From Rhodococcus sp. OK302 (lineage in GTDB: Bacteria; Actinomycetota; Actinomycetes; Mycobacteriales; Mycobacteriaceae): DNA of 64,000 bases. This document shows, in pieces, positions 17,816-32,475 of the stretch. The notes under the pieces were generated by a model. The model saw only the letters and a list, made by a program, of their open reading frames with translations. It was not told the DNA's origin and searched no databases. The position numbers were made by a program, and so were the translations under genes. Each line of letters opens with the position of its first letter. Within the stretch, counting starts at the first letter, position 1. The DNA is taken from positions 979,001 to 1,043,000 of the forward strand of contig NZ_NPJZ01000001.1 in NCBI RefSeq assembly GCF_002245895.1. The letters run 5' to 3'.

Positions 17816-19372
17816 GTGAACGACGATCCCAACGCGCTCGCACGTGCCTGGGTCGACGTGGTTGCAGAACTCACGAGTGATGACCCCGGGAACGATCTTC
17901 CGATACTGAGCAGTAAGCAGAAGGCGTTCGTTCGTCTGGTGAAGCCGCTCACACTCGCGCAAGGATTTGCACTCCTCTCGGTTCCGTCGTCCTTCGCTCA
18001 AGAGACAATCGAACGCGATCTACGCGAACCGATTCTGCAAGCACTCGGACGACACCTCGGCGGGCAGGTAGAAGGACTCGGCGTCCGTATCGCTCCGCCT
18101 GACTCCGATCCGTCGGCCGAACCCGAAGAACGCACGGGAAGCAGACAGTTCGAATCGGTCAACAGTTCCGGTGCATACCGTCGGCGCCGATTCACCGAAG
18201 GTGACGGCGAACCCTCGGACTCCGAAACAGCCGAGAGCGAAGAAGTCGACGACGATCGGGAAGCACTCGCGAGCGTTCACGAATCGTGGCCGTCGTACTT
18301 CACGAAACCGCCGTCGACACCCTCGTCGTCCAACTCCGGCGCAAACAGCCTGAACGCGAAGTACACCTTCGACACCTTTGTCATCGGGTCTTCCAACCGT
18401 TTTGCGCACGCTGCTGCCGTCGCGATCGCCGAAGCCCCCGCCCGGGCGTACAACCCTCTCTTCATCTGGGGAGCGTCCGGACTGGGCAAGACGCATCTGC
18501 TGCACGCCGCCGGCCACTATGCACAACGACTCTTCCCGGGTATGCGCGTGAAATACGTCTCCACCGAAGAGTTCACGAACGACTTCATCAACAGTCTTCG
18601 TGACGACCGCAAGGTTGCGTTCAAGCGTCGCTACCGCGAAACAGATGTGCTGCTGGTCGATGACATCCAGTTCATCGAGGGCAAGGAAGGTATCCAGGAA
18701 GAGTTCTTCCACACCTTCAACACCCTGCACAACGCGAACAAGCAGATCGTCGTCTCCTCCGACCGGCCGCCCAAGCAGTTGGCAACCCTCGAGGAGCGAC
18801 TGCGGACCCGATTCGAATGGGGCCTGATCACCGACGTTCAGCCGCCGGAACTCGAGACGCGTATCGCGATCTTGAGTAAGAAGGCGAGGATGGATCGCCT
18901 CGAGGTGCCGCACGACGTCCTCGAGCTGATCGCCAGCCGGATCGAGCGCAACATCCGCGAACTCGAGGGCGCGTTGATTCGTGTCACCGCATTTGCGTCG
19001 CTCAATCGTCAGCCGTTGGATCTGACGTTGGCCGAGGTTGTCCTTCGCGATCTGATGCCGGATTCGTCGAGCCTCGAGATCAATGCAGCGACGATCATGG
19101 CCGTCACGGCCGAATACTTCAATATGTCGATCGACGACCTGTGTGGGCCCGGTAAGGCCCGTCCGCTGGCACAGGCACGCCAGATCTCCATGTATTTGTG
19201 CCGTGAGCTGACGGATTTGTCATTGCCGAAGATCGGTCAGACATTCGGACGTGACCACACCACCGTCATGTATGCCGACAAGAAGATCCGTAAGGAAATG
19301 ACCGAGCGTCGCAAGGTTTACGACCAGGTTCAGGAGCTGACGGCTCGGATCAAGCAGCGCTCTAAGCGCTGA
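17816..19372 (+). CDS. dnaA: chromosomal replication initiator DnaA
   Basis: About 518 residues from GTG 17816, which has GGGAAGGA five bases upstream; the N-terminus [12 protein letters not shown] matches the mycobacterial start. Domain I (1-90, helicase loading) is followed by a long acidic, variable domain II (about 95-180), the AAA+ domain III with Walker [10 protein letters not shown] and Walker B LLVDDIQF, and domain IV with the DnaA signature [18 protein letters not shown]. It binds DnaA boxes at oriC, melts the DNA and loads DnaB. A hairpin terminator follows the stop. Confidence 0.98.
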   Translation: MNDDPNALARAWVDVVAELTSDDPGNDLPILSSKQKAFVRLVKPLTLAQGFALLSVPSSFAQETIERDLREPILQALGRHLGGQVEGLGVRIAPPDSDPSAEPEERTGSRQFESVNSSGAYRRRRFTEGDGEPSDSETAESEEVDDDREALASVHESWPSYFTKPPSTPSSSNSGANSLNAKYTFDTFVIGSSNRFAHAAAVAIAEAPARAYNPLFIWGASGLGKTHLLHAAGHYAQRLFPGMRVKYVSTEEFTNDFINSLRDDRKVAFKRRYRETDVLLVDDIQFIEGKEGIQEEFFHTFNTLHNANKQIVVSSDRPPKQLATLEERLRTRFEWGLITDVQPPELETRIAILSKKARMDRLEVPHDVLELIASRIERNIRELEGALIRVTAFASLNRQPLDLTLAEVVLRDLMPDSSSLEINAATIMAVTAEYFNMSIDDLCGPGKARPLAQARQISMYLCRELTDLSLPKIGQTFGRDHTTVMYADKKIRKEMTERRKVYDQVQELTARIKQRSKR

Positions 19373-19388
19373 CCTGCAATTTTTCGAG

Positions 19389-19434
19389 CCGATGCCGCTC
19401 GAGGGGAGTTGTCCCTCGAGCGGCATCGGTGTTT
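19389..19434 (+). terminator. intrinsic terminator of dnaA
   Basis: A perfect 17-bp stem (arms 19389-19405 and 19413-19429) with a seven-base loop is followed by TGTTTTTC. It begins 17 bases after the dnaA stop. Confidence 0.9.
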
Positions 19435-19731
19435 TTCGGTGTCCTCGATTTAGCCCCTCGAGGGCGAACGCTCCTCCGAAACTCGCGACACGCCCGTGTT
19501 AGACACGCCGGTTTGACCGAACTCGGAAGTTCCTTTGAAAAGTATTCACATCTGGGGATAACTGTGTGGATAACTCCCAAAGTCTGTGGAGATCTCGAGG
19601 AGGAATCCGAAAACTTTTCAACTGTGCACAGAAGGGGCCAATCGCTCCTCGAGTCTGTCCTCGAGAAGTCCACAGGCCCTCGAGGGGGCAGACCTGCATC
19701 AACAACCGTTACTCCACAGATTGCACAGGAC

Positions 19732-19747
19732 TTATTACTACTACTGA
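19732..19747. other. DnaA-trio-like unwinding tract
   Basis: TTATTACTACTACTGA gives repeats of 5'-TAG on the complementary strand, next to AT-rich DNA and beyond CCACAG/GCACAG motifs. DnaA-trios, repeated 3'-GAT-5' triplets that DnaA binds as single strand during melting, have been described in Bacillus subtilis and found widely in bacterial origins. Confidence 0.45.
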
Positions 19748-19980
19748 GAAATTTCTAGGAAAAGCTCTTTGAAAACAGAATTGGGGACAACTCCTGTTAG
19801 GAACCCCTCGAGGCGGACCGCCCGTCCCGGCTTCGGCTTTCCTCATCGCCCCTCGAGGGCATACGGTTGGCGTCGTTGCCGTCTGGGTCGGACTCGTCGT
19901 TACCGTCTGTGTCAGACTTGTGACGAGCTGATGCGGATTCGCACCACCAGAACATGACTACCGAGAGGAATCACCCGGCG

Positions 19981-21165
19981 ATGGAGCTTGGAAGCCTGAA
20001 GTTTCGCGTTTCCCGGGAAGAATTCGCTGACTCAGTCGCGTGGGTTGCCCGCAGCCTGCCCTCGAGGCCGCCTGTTCCCGTCCTCGGCGGAGTTCTTCTC
20101 GATGCAACCGAACAGGGACTCACCGTCTCCGGATTCGACTACGAGGTGTCCGCTCAGGTCCGCGTCTCCGCAGATGTGACCACCGTGGGTCAAGTACTCG
20201 TCTCGGGTCGACTCTTGGCTGATATCACCAAGTCGCTGCCCAACAAGCCCGTCGATGTTTCCCTCGAGGGCACTCGAGTTCTCATCTCGTGCGGAAGCGC
20301 AAAGTTCTCCCTGCCCACAATGCCGGTCGAGGACTACCCCCAGCTTCCGACACTTCCGCAGCAATCCGGTTCCATCCCGGTTGACTTGTTCTCCGAAGCA
20401 ATCAGCCAGGTCGCCATTGCTGCTGGTAAAGACGACACCCTGCCGATGCTGACGGGTATTCGCGTCGAGATCAAGCAGAATTCCATCGTCCTTGCCGCAA
20501 CAGACCGTTTCCGTCTCGCTGTCCGTGAGCTCGAGTGGACTCCGGCCAATCCGGATGTCGAAGCCGCAGTTCTCATCCCGGCCAAGACTTTGTCCGAATC
20601 CGCGAAAACTCTTGCCGGCAATGCAAATTCGCCGGTCGAGCTCGCACTCGGTTCCGGCTCGAGCATCGGCAACGACGGCCTCCTCGGCATTGTGAACGAC
20701 GGTCGTCGTACAACGACGCGTCTCCTCGATGCAGAGTTCCCCAAGTTTCGTCAGTTGCTGCCCGCGACTCACACAGCCATGGCAACCGTCGAGGTCGCTC
20801 CGCTGATCGAGGCCATCAAGCGCGTGGCTCTCGTGGCTGAGCGTGGCGCTCAGGTGCGTATGCAGTTCTCCACTGAAGGTCTCCTGCTCTCCGCTGGTGG
20901 CGACGACGCCGGCCGCGCCGAGGAAACCCTCAATGCGACGTTCCAGGGTGAACCGCTGACCATCGCGTTCAACCCCGGATACCTGAACGACGGATTGACC
21001 TCGCTGCACAGCGAAAACGTCCTGTTCGGCTTCACGACTCCCAGCCGTCCGGCTGTTCTGCGTCCGGCTACCGAAGAAGATCCGACTCCGGACGAGTCCG
21101 GTAACTTCGCTGCGCCCTCGAGCGAGTACACCTACCTGCTGATGCCGGTTCGTCTTCCCGGCTGA
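19981..21165 (+). CDS. dnaN: DNA polymerase III beta subunit (sliding clamp)
   Basis: About 394 residues from ATG 19981, preceded by GAGAGGAA at 19963-19970; an ATG at 19954 is also in frame but has no ribosome-binding site. Three clamp domains follow one another (start [39 protein letters not shown]; second domain around [17 protein letters not shown]-terminal [12 protein letters not shown]). The dimeric ring tethers polymerase to DNA. recF begins 57 bases on. Confidence 0.97.
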   Translation: MELGSLKFRVSREEFADSVAWVARSLPSRPPVPVLGGVLLDATEQGLTVSGFDYEVSAQVRVSADVTTVGQVLVSGRLLADITKSLPNKPVDVSLEGTRVLISCGSAKFSLPTMPVEDYPQLPTLPQQSGSIPVDLFSEAISQVAIAAGKDDTLPMLTGIRVEIKQNSIVLAATDRFRLAVRELEWTPANPDVEAAVLIPAKTLSESAKTLAGNANSPVELALGSGSSIGNDGLLGIVNDGRRTTTRLLDAEFPKFRQLLPATHTAMATVEVAPLIEAIKRVALVAERGAQVRMQFSTEGLLLSAGGDDAGRAEETLNATFQGEPLTIAFNPGYLNDGLTSLHSENVLFGFTTPSRPAVLRPATEEDPTPDESGNFAAPSSEYTYLLMPVRLPG

Positions 21166-21222
21166 TAGTTGTCGTCGGAGAGTCCTGGTGGCTCTCCGAC
21201 ATTCGGATCCGGGGAAACCACA

Positions 21223-22437
21223 GTGTTCGTTCGTAGATTCTCGTTGCGGGACTTCCGTTCCTGGGATTCCCTGACACTCGACCTTCTGCCGGGTACAACC
21301 GTGTTCCTCGGTTCCAACGGGCACGGTAAAACCAATATCCTCGAGTCACTCGGTTACTTGTCGACGCTGTCGTCTCATCGCGTTTCGGCCGATGCTCCGA
21401 TGATTCGCAGCGGTACTGCTAGCGCATTTGCCGGTGCCACAGTGGTCAATGCGGGGCGCGAGCTTACGATCGACGTCGAGTTGATCGAAGGAAAGTCCAA
21501 CCGCGCCAGGATAAATCAGTCGCCGACGCGGCGTCCCCGTGAAGTTCTGGGAATTCTGCAGTCAGTGATGTTCGCTCCCGAAGACTTGTCTTTAGTGCGT
21601 GGTGATCCCAGTGACCGTCGACGCTATCTCGACGAACTGTTGACGTCGCGGATTCCCCGAATGGCTGCTGTCCGTGCCGATTACGACAAAGTATTGCGTC
21701 AACGCTCGGCGCTCCTGAAGACAGCCGGCGCGGCTCTTCGACGTGGGTCCGGCGAGAATGTGCTCTCCACCCTCGAGGTGTGGGACGGGCATCTTGCTGC
21801 TCACGGGGCACAACTGTTGGCCGGACGCCTCGAGTTGGTTCACGATCTTGCACCCCATCTCGCAGAGTCATATCGATCGATAGCGCCGGAATCTCGGCCT
21901 GCTTCGATCCGTTATCGAAGCAGCCTCGGAACCTCGTTGAATCCCGAATTCACTGATCCGACAAGGGTTCCCGGAATCGACGACGTCGCGTACCTCGAGG
22001 AGCGTTTTCACCACGAACTGTCGGTGATGCGAACCAAGGAAATCGACCGGGGTGTGTGTCTCGTCGGTCCACATCGTGATGACCTCGAGTTGGTTCTCGG
22101 CGATACTCCCGCGAAAGGCTTTGCCAGCCATGGGGAATCGTGGTCGTATGCACTCTCGCTGCGACTGGCCGGGTTCTCGCTGCTGCGGACCGACGGTAGC
22201 GATCCCGTGCTTCTTCTCGACGATGTTTTTGCCGAACTGGATCGGCGTCGTCGACAGGCCTTGGCAGCGGTTGCCGCCACCGCTGAACAGGTCCTTATCA
22301 CCGCCGCAGTTCCCGAGGACGTTCCCGAGGAACTCGAGGCAGCCAAGTTCGGCGTCGAAGCGTCGGAAACCCCCGAAGGTCGGATTTCGCGGATAGTCTC
22401 GAAGGATCTACCCGAGGAGGTCGAATCCGATGAGTGA
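21223..22437 (+). CDS. recF: recombination protein RecF
   Basis: About 404 residues from GTG 21223 ([13 protein letters not shown], matching the usual N-terminus); GGGGAAA precedes it. An SMC-like ATPase with Walker [10 protein letters not shown] near 30-38, signature [16 protein letters not shown] and Walker [12 protein letters not shown]. RecF acts with RecO and RecR to load RecA on gapped DNA. The 3' end overlaps dciA by eight bases. Confidence 0.97.
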   Translation: MFVRRFSLRDFRSWDSLTLDLLPGTTVFLGSNGHGKTNILESLGYLSTLSSHRVSADAPMIRSGTASAFAGATVVNAGRELTIDVELIEGKSNRARINQSPTRRPREVLGILQSVMFAPEDLSLVRGDPSDRRRYLDELLTSRIPRMAAVRADYDKVLRQRSALLKTAGAALRRGSGENVLSTLEVWDGHLAAHGAQLLAGRLELVHDLAPHLAESYRSIAPESRPASIRYRSSLGTSLNPEFTDPTRVPGIDDVAYLEERFHHELSVMRTKEIDRGVCLVGPHRDDLELVLGDTPAKGFASHGESWSYALSLRLAGFSLLRTDGSDPVLLLDDVFAELDRRRRQALAAVAATAEQVLITAAVPEDVPEELEAAKFGVEASETPEGRISRIVSKDLPEEVESDE

Positions 22438-22963
22438 CGAGAAGGAACCGGAACTACGGGGAATCGACCTGGCCCGCCGCGCCCTCGAGGAGGCCCGCGC
22501 TGCTGCCAAAGCCAACGGCAAATCCGTCGGGCAGGGACGCTCGTCGCCAAAGTTCGGCAGCGGCCGACCACGTCGTCGAGGCGGTTGGTCCGGTCCCGGT
22601 CCCGATGCCCGCGATCCACAACCGTTCGGCTCCTTGACCAGCGCGATATCGAAATCGCGTGGATGGTCACCCAAGGTGTCCGAGGGCACCGTGCTGGGCC
22701 GCTGGCCACAGGTGGTCGGTGAAGATATTTCTGCGCACGCCGAACCGATTTCTCTGCGTGACGGCGTTTTGAGTATCTCGGCAGAGTCCACGGCGTGGGC
22801 TACTCAGCTGCGGATGATGCAGTCCCAGATCCTTGCGAAAATCGCTGCTGCGGTGGGTGACGGCGTCGTGAAGACACTTCGAATCACCGGACCGAGTGCG
22901 CCGAGCTGGCGGAAGGGTGAACGGCACGTCAAAGGCCGTGGACCTCGCGATACTTACGGCTGA
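22430..22963 (+). CDS. DciA-like DUF721 protein
   Basis: A 177-residue basic protein. Residues 1-75 are charged and probably flexible; about 80-165 form the DUF721 domain ([41 protein letters not shown]). DUF721 proteins of the DciA type load or assist the replicative helicase in bacteria without DnaC/DnaI. It occupies the position of Rv0004 and is translationally coupled to recF. Confidence 0.88.
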   Translation: MSDEKEPELRGIDLARRALEEARAAAKANGKSVGQGRSSPKFGSGRPRRRGGWSGPGPDARDPQPFGSLTSAISKSRGWSPKVSEGTVLGRWPQVVGEDISAHAEPISLRDGVLSISAESTAWATQLRMMQSQILAKIAAAVGDGVVKTLRITGPSAPSWRKGERHVKGRGPRDTYG

Positions 22964-23048
22964 GCGAGCCTAGTTATACCTATTACTTCATGTTACAGTT
23001 AACCTTCGTCATAGGTGAACTGTGTCACAGGCATGAGGAGTAATCGAA

Positions 23049-23942
23049 ATGTCGAGCAAGATTTACGCTGAGCCCGACCACATTCTGTTGCAGGCTCGCA
23101 ACGTCGAATTCGACTGGTCAGACCTTCCCATGCACTGGATTCCCGGTGATCCGTTCAGTACTCACGTACTCAACGTGCTGCACCTGTTGCTGCCGGCGGG
23201 AGAAGCGTGGTTCGTCGAAACGTTCAAAGAAGCACTCCCGCTCATCGAGGACGAGAAGCTTCGCGAAGACGTCGTCGGATTCATCGGACAGGAAGCCATG
23301 CACGCGGGCGCGCACACCGGCGTTCTTGTCCATCTGAAGGAAAACGGGCTGGATCCGACGCCGTATACCCAGCAGATGGAATGGACGTTCTCGAAGCTGC
23401 TCGGGCCTCGCCCGATGACGGGTTTGCGGGCCGAGAATCACCTGGTCGAACGGTTGGCGATCATCGCAGCCATCGAACACATCACGGCATTTCTCGGTGA
23501 CTGGGTTCTCAACGCCAAGGGTCTCGATCGTGCGGGAATGCACCCGACCATGCTCGATCTGCTCCGCTGGCACGGTGCCGAAGAAGTGGAACACCGCTCG
23601 GTGGCGTACGACGTCATGCGCTACTTCGACAAGCGTGAAAGCCGCAGAATTCGTACTCAGATCCTGGTGACGCCCGTAATTGTCTGGCTGTGGATCCGCG
23701 GAACCAGATTCCTGATGCGAAACGATCCCGAACTCGCTGCGCAGGCGCCGAGCCGGCGTCGCCCGCATCTCTCCGATTTTGTCGCCGCCGGCAAGCGGGG
23801 CACCGTGCCGACAAGCTACGAGTTGGTGAAGCGGATGTCGACGTACTTCTCGAAGTCGTACCATCCCAGCAACGAGGGCTCGACGGCCCAGGCGGTGAAG
23901 TATTTGGCGTCCTCGCCGGCAGCTCAGGCGGCAGCAAAGTGA
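23049..23942 (+). CDS. ferritin-like di-iron protein, PF10118 'metal-dependent hydrolase' family; probable oxygenase
   Basis: A 297-residue protein starting behind GAGGAG. The family is usually called predicted metal-dependent hydrolase. The sequence has the full carboxylate-bridged di-iron pattern: Glu57, then Glu82-x-x-His85 (QEAMH), Glu143 (AIEH) and Glu179-x-x-His182 (EVEH), all in predicted helices. The gene overlaps the next one, a flavin/2Fe-2S reductase, by four bases, so a redox partner is encoded with it. I infer an oxygenase or desaturase-like activity on an unknown, perhaps lipid, substrate, though hydrolase activity cannot be excluded. This cluster is absent from the M. tuberculosis origin region. 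Confidence 0.8.
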   Translation: MSSKIYAEPDHILLQARNVEFDWSDLPMHWIPGDPFSTHVLNVLHLLLPAGEAWFVETFKEALPLIEDEKLREDVVGFIGQEAMHAGAHTGVLVHLKENGLDPTPYTQQMEWTFSKLLGPRPMTGLRAENHLVERLAIIAAIEHITAFLGDWVLNAKGLDRAGMHPTMLDLLRWHGAEEVEHRSVAYDVMRYFDKRESRRIRTQILVTPVIVWLWIRGTRFLMRNDPELAAQAPSRRRPHLSDFVAAGKRGTVPTSYELVKRMSTYFSKSYHPSNEGSTAQAVKYLASSPAAQAAAK

Positions 23943-25066
23943 TTCCCTCCATCTCCAGGATCAAGGACGTTCTGACCGGGCACGGCGGGTTGCCGCGGTA
24001 CCAGGCTCCGCCGGATCTTGCCGGCCGCGGACGACCCGACCGAGCCATGCAACTTACAGAGTTGTTGGCGGACAAGTACCTTCGTGTCTTGACGGCCTAC
24101 GACTACAACCCGAAGATTGCCGGCCACAACCCTGATACCGCCCTGAAAATGGTGGTTGCCTCGAGGGAAGTGATCGCGACGGATGAAAATGTGGTTCGGC
24201 TGCGCTTTGAATCAACCGATGACGTAGCACTTCCGCCGTGGCATCCCGGTTCGCACCTGGACTTCCACTTGCCTTCCGGTCTACGCCGACAGTATTCGTT
24301 GTGCGGTGACCCTGGCGACGTCACGGGATACAGCGTCGCGGTGCGCCGGATTCCTGACGGCGGCGGCGGATCGATCGAAATGCATGCCCTGCAACCCGGT
24401 GATCACGTCACGGTTCGAGGACCGCGCAACGGTTTTCCCTTTGTCGCCGGTGGAAGCGCACTATTTGTAGCCGGCGGCATCGGTATCACGCCGATTATTG
24501 CAATGGTCAGGGCTGCAAGAGAATTGGGAATGGACTGGTACTTCGTGTATTCGGGCCGCTCCCGCGAATCCATGCCGTTCCTCGGCGAGATTGCCGGCTG
24601 GGACCCGGAGCGAGTGTTTGTGCGACCCGATGACGAATACGGGTTACCTACCGCTGCAGATCTTTTGGGGCACGCTCCGGTAGGTGGGGCAGTGTACTGC
24701 TGTGGTCCGACACCGATGCTCGACGCCGTACGCACCGGGTTTCGTGAAACACCTTCCACAGCTTTGCATTTCGAAAGGTTTGGTGCGCCGCCGGTAACAG
24801 ACGGCGTCCCGTTCGAAGTGCAACTGGTCAACTCGGGCCGCGTATTGGCCGTTCCGGCCGATCAATCTGCATTGGACGTCATCAAGAAAACCTTGCCGGG
24901 AGTCGGTTACTCCTGTCAGCAGGGGTTCTGCGGTACCTGCCGCGTCAAGGTACTCGCCGGCACTCCGGATCACCGCGAAAATCGTTTGACCGACACCGAG
25001 CGGGAAAACGAGATGCTCATCTGCGTCTCGCGTTCCGACGGTGGACGACTTGTGCTCGATCTCTAG
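23939..25066 (+). CDS. ferredoxin reductase, FAD/NAD plus plant-type 2Fe-2S domain
   Basis: About 375 residues from a GTG (23939) overlapping the upstream stop. An N-terminal extension of about 70 residues is followed by a ferredoxin-reductase-type flavin domain (RQYSLCGDP), an NAD(P)-binding domain (GGIGITPIIAMVRAA, YCCGPTPMLDAV) and a C-terminal plant-type ferredoxin domain with C-x4-C-x2-C (SCQQGFCGTCR) and a later Cys (LICVS). This is the class IA/phthalate dioxygenase reductase order. It should pass electrons from NAD(P)H to the di-iron protein encoded just before it. Confidence 0.93.
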   Translation: MIPSISRIKDVLTGHGGLPRYQAPPDLAGRGRPDRAMQLTELLADKYLRVLTAYDYNPKIAGHNPDTALKMVVASREVIATDENVVRLRFESTDDVALPPWHPGSHLDFHLPSGLRRQYSLCGDPGDVTGYSVAVRRIPDGGGGSIEMHALQPGDHVTVRGPRNGFPFVAGGSALFVAGGIGITPIIAMVRAARELGMDWYFVYSGRSRESMPFLGEIAGWDPERVFVRPDDEYGLPTAADLLGHAPVGGAVYCCGPTPMLDAVRTGFRETPSTALHFERFGAPPVTDGVPFEVQLVNSGRVLAVPADQSALDVIKKTLPGVGYSCQQGFCGTCRVKVLAGTPDHRENRLTDTERENEMLICVSRSDGGRLVLDL

Positions 25067-25090
25067 ATTCTCGTACCGAAAGGTTCACCG

Positions 25091-26014
25091 ATGACCAAGC
25101 ACTCTCCTCTTCATGCCGTGACCGCTCGCCGCGTCACCAACGGTGCCGTCAGCCTGGCCGTGTTCGAGCAGGGACCAGCAGACGGCGAAACCATCGTCCT
25201 GGTCCACGGTTGGCCCGATACCCACGAACTGTGGAGTCGCGTCGCACCGTTGTTGGCCGACGATTTCCGCGTGGTGAGTTACGACAGTCGCGGCGCCGGC
25301 GAGAGCACCGTTCCGTCGCGAGTGCAGGATTATCAGCTCAGCGCACTGGCCGCTGATCTGTTTGCCGTCATCGACGCAGTCAGCCCCGGCAAACCGGTTC
25401 ACGTCCTCGCTCACGACTGGGGATCCGTCGAAGCCTGGGAAGCGGTGTGCGAACCCGGCGCGGAAGAGAAGATCGCGTCGTTCAGTTCCATCTCGGGCCC
25501 CAATCTCGACCATCTCGGAAAATGGATCCGGTCCAGTGCGTCCAAGCGACGTTTTCTCGGTCCGGCAGCGCAGGGAGTGGCGTCGGCGTACACCGTTCTT
25601 TTTCAGATTCCGGGCCTCTGCACGGTGCCGCTGAGGTTGTGGTTTTCGAAGCATTGGCCGGCGTTCCTCGGATTTTTCGACGGTCTCGACCCGAAATTGG
25701 TGAACACGGCACCGACGATCGCAGATGACATGGTCAACGGACTCAAGCTCTACCGGGCGAATATCAGGGCGTCTCTCGGCAAGCCTCGGGACAGGTTTAC
25801 GGACGTGCCCGTTCAGTTGATACTGAACAAGTACGACAAGGCGGTCCGGCCGGTGGGTTACGAGGATACCGAAAAATGGGTCTCTGACCTGCGGCGAAGC
25901 GAGATTCCTGCTGGTCATTGGTCGCCAATTTCGCACGCCGGTGACGTTGCCGAACATGCGCGGGCATTTATTACGACCCTGGGCGAGCGTCGCTCAGTCA
26001 AGCAATCTTCCTAG
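25091..26014 (+). CDS. alpha/beta hydrolase, epoxide hydrolase/haloalkane dehalogenase-like
   Basis: A 307-residue alpha/beta-hydrolase. The oxyanion motif HGWP is at about 38-41 and the nucleophile elbow reads AHDWGS, an Asp nucleophile as in epoxide hydrolases and haloalkane dehalogenases. The catalytic His is probably in GHWSPISHA near the C-terminus. It follows the reductase by 24 bases behind GAAAGG, so an oxygenase-reductase-hydrolase pathway (for example epoxidation then hydrolysis) is plausible. Substrate unknown. Confidence 0.88.
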   Translation: MTKHSPLHAVTARRVTNGAVSLAVFEQGPADGETIVLVHGWPDTHELWSRVAPLLADDFRVVSYDSRGAGESTVPSRVQDYQLSALAADLFAVIDAVSPGKPVHVLAHDWGSVEAWEAVCEPGAEEKIASFSSISGPNLDHLGKWIRSSASKRRFLGPAAQGVASAYTVLFQIPGLCTVPLRLWFSKHWPAFLGFFDGLDPKLVNTAPTIADDMVNGLKLYRANIRASLGKPRDRFTDVPVQLILNKYDKAVRPVGYEDTEKWVSDLRRSEIPAGHWSPISHAGDVAEHARAFITTLGERRSVKQSS

Positions 26015-26119
26015 CGTTTCACCTTCCCGGGGCCAAAATAATTCGCCTGCGACGCAACCAGGGGTGTCATTGAGCGGTTCCTGTCGGTGCTTACCAGTAA
26101 GATGAATTTCGGTAACTAG

Positions 26120-28246
<2,127 letters not shown>

Positions 28247-28259
28247 GGCCTCTGGCCCT

Positions 28260-28299
28260 GTGCGCCTTTTCGGTAGTTCGACCTACCAAGAAGGCGCAC
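28260..28299 (+). other. hairpin between gyrB and gyrA
   Basis: GTGCGCCTT (28260-28268) pairs with AAGGCGCAC (28291-28299), with an inner GGTAG/CTACC stem. No T-run follows, so it is not an ordinary terminator. It could tune gyrA expression or mRNA stability. Confidence 0.5.
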
Positions 28300-28337
28300 G
28301 AGGGGCTTGCCCCCATTCTTCTTAAGAAAGTGAGCTC

Positions 28338-30868
<2,531 letters not shown>

Positions 30869-30869
<1 letters not shown>

Positions 30870-32152
30870 TGAGCACTCCCAACCAGCCGGGCAGTGACCA
30901 GAAGAGCGAGAGCACTTCCGGTTCGACGCCACCGAAGCCGGAGCAGGTAACTGCTCCGGCGGGTGCCGGGGGCTCTAAGCCCCCGGCCGACGCCAAGCCT
31001 GACGGGCCTACGGCCGGCGCCAAGGCACCGGCAGAGAAGCAGGCAGTGCCTGTGGCGGACAAGCCTGTGGCGCCTGTGGCAGACAAGTCAGCTGCGCCGC
31101 TGGCTGGGAAGCCGGCAGCGGCGGGTGCAGAGAAGAGTTCATCTTCCGCACCCGCGGCCGCCGCGCCGAAAGCTCCCGCCGCGCCGAAAGCTCCCGATAC
31201 ACCGAAAGCTCCTGAGGCTCCGACAGCTCAGGCTCGCGGCAATCAGGCTCCTCCGTGGCAGCGTGGTCAGCAGTCGCCCAAGCAACCGGGTCCTCAGCAG
31301 CAACCGGGTCCGGCGCAGCAGTCAGGTCCGAAACAGCAGCGGGAACCTCAGACCAACATCACGCGTCCTGCCGCACCCGGACCTGACGTGCGGAAAGGCC
31401 AGCCTGCGCCGGCCGCTCAGGCTGGGAAGCCGCCGACCGGTCCAGCAAATCAGCGACCGGCCGGCCGTCCTTCCGGCGCGCCGCAGGGTGCGGCACCGTC
31501 CGTCCGTCCGTCCGGCCCACCGCCGGTCCGTCCGGCCGGCCAGCAGACACGACCGGTGATTACCGGGACAGCCGCACCCAAGGGGCAGAATCTGCCGGCT
31601 GGAAACCCTGCGGCTGGAAACTTCAAGGACCCGAGCCCCAAAGCGAAGGCCGCGGCCATCGACGGTCCGACTCGGCACATCAGCCGTAAGGATCTGCCGA
31701 AGGACATGCCGGACCTCTCCGAGGCGAAGCATCCATTGCCGCAGACAGCAGTGAGTGACAAATCTCACGTAGCTGCTGGGCAGGCATCGGATGGGGCGCC
31801 ATTGCGGGCGACTGTGCAGATTCGTCGTATCGATCCGTGGTCCACGCTCAAGATCACATCCGTAATTTCGGTGTCGCTGTTCTTCGTGTGGATGGTGGCT
31901 GTGGGCCTCCTTTACGTCGTTCTGGACGGCATGGGCGTCTGGGACCGCCTGAACAACGCGTTCACGGACATCGTGTCGGATTCGAGTTCGGGTGGACTGG
32001 TGACGGCCGGGCAGGTTTTCGGTTACTCCGCAGTGATCGGTGTGGCCAACATGGTGTTGTTCACGGCGCTCGTCACGATCGGTTCGTTCATTTACAACCT
32101 CTGCTGTGATCTCGTTGGTGGCGTTGAGGTAACTCTCGCCGACCGCGACTGA
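30869..32152 (+). CDS. DUF3566 membrane protein (Rv0007-like)
   Basis: A 427-residue protein; GTG overlaps the gyrA stop by one base behind CTAAGGAG. The first about 290 residues are low-complexity Pro/Ala/Gln/Lys-rich and presumably cytoplasmic and disordered. The C-terminal about 120 residues are the DUF3566 domain with two membrane helices (SVISVSLFFVWMVAVGLLYVVL and VANMVLFTALVTIGSFIY). Homologues always follow gyrA in this group; the function is not established. Confidence 0.9.
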
Positions 32153-32226
32153 CCTGCGGAAACGTTGCTCCGCCGGACCCGTTTTGGTGTTGCGGGACCG
32201 GTGGGGTAATCTTTGGACCGGTTCAG

Positions 32227-32300
32227 GGGCCTATAGCTCAGGTGGTTAGAGCGCTTTACTGATAATGAAGAGGTCGGAGGTTCAAGTCCTCCTAGGCCCA
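32227..32300 (+). tRNA. ileT: tRNA-Ile (GAT)
   Basis: A 74-nt cloverleaf: acceptor GGGCCTA pairs with TAGGCCC, D-arm TAGCTCAGGTGGTTAGAGC, anticodon loop CTGATAA with GAT, T-arm GGAGGTTCAAGTCCTCC. No CCA is encoded. Confidence 0.97.
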
Positions 32301-32328
32301 CTCCTTGTGCCGAAGAAGGGTTGCTGGA

Positions 32329-32439
32329 ATGAAGGTTTTCCTGCTTGTCGGGGCCGGCGTTCTGGTGTCTCTCGTAGTCACCAAGCTGATCAAAAGTCGG
32401 CGCGGAGGCAAGGTTTGGCACGATTTGGAAACAGGATAG
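32329..32439 (+). CDS. small single-helix membrane protein (DLW-39-like, tentative)
   Basis: A 36-codon ORF between tRNA-Ile and tRNA-Ala: MKVFLLVGAGVLVSLVVTKL then a basic stretch and the end GKVWHDLETG. It has one predicted membrane helix at the N-terminus and a purine-rich site (GAAGGG) upstream. Small proteins of about 39 residues annotated DLW-39 are found near gyrA in actinobacteria; the length, topology and place fit, but the Asp-Leu-Trp order is not exact here. It is below the size most gene callers accept. Confidence 0.6.
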   Translation: MKVFLLVGAGVLVSLVVTKLIKSRRGGKVWHDLETG

Positions 32440-32475
32440 AACATAGGTATTCTGACTCCGGTCGGAAAACCGAAC

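Larger units (their letters stand above)
19373..19980. other. oriC: origin of replication oriC (dnaA-dnaN intergenic region)
   Basis: The actinobacterial origin lies between dnaA and dnaN. This gap has a perfect DnaA box at 19565-19573 (TGTGGATAA), one-mismatch boxes at 19553-19561 and 19782-19790, and several weaker CCACA/TGTGG matches between 19583 and 19720. An AT-rich stretch with a trinucleotide tract at 19732-19760 is a likely unwinding element. CTCGAG occurs nine times between 19398 and 19857, often within CCCTCGAGGG. No gene is supported here. Confidence 0.9.
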
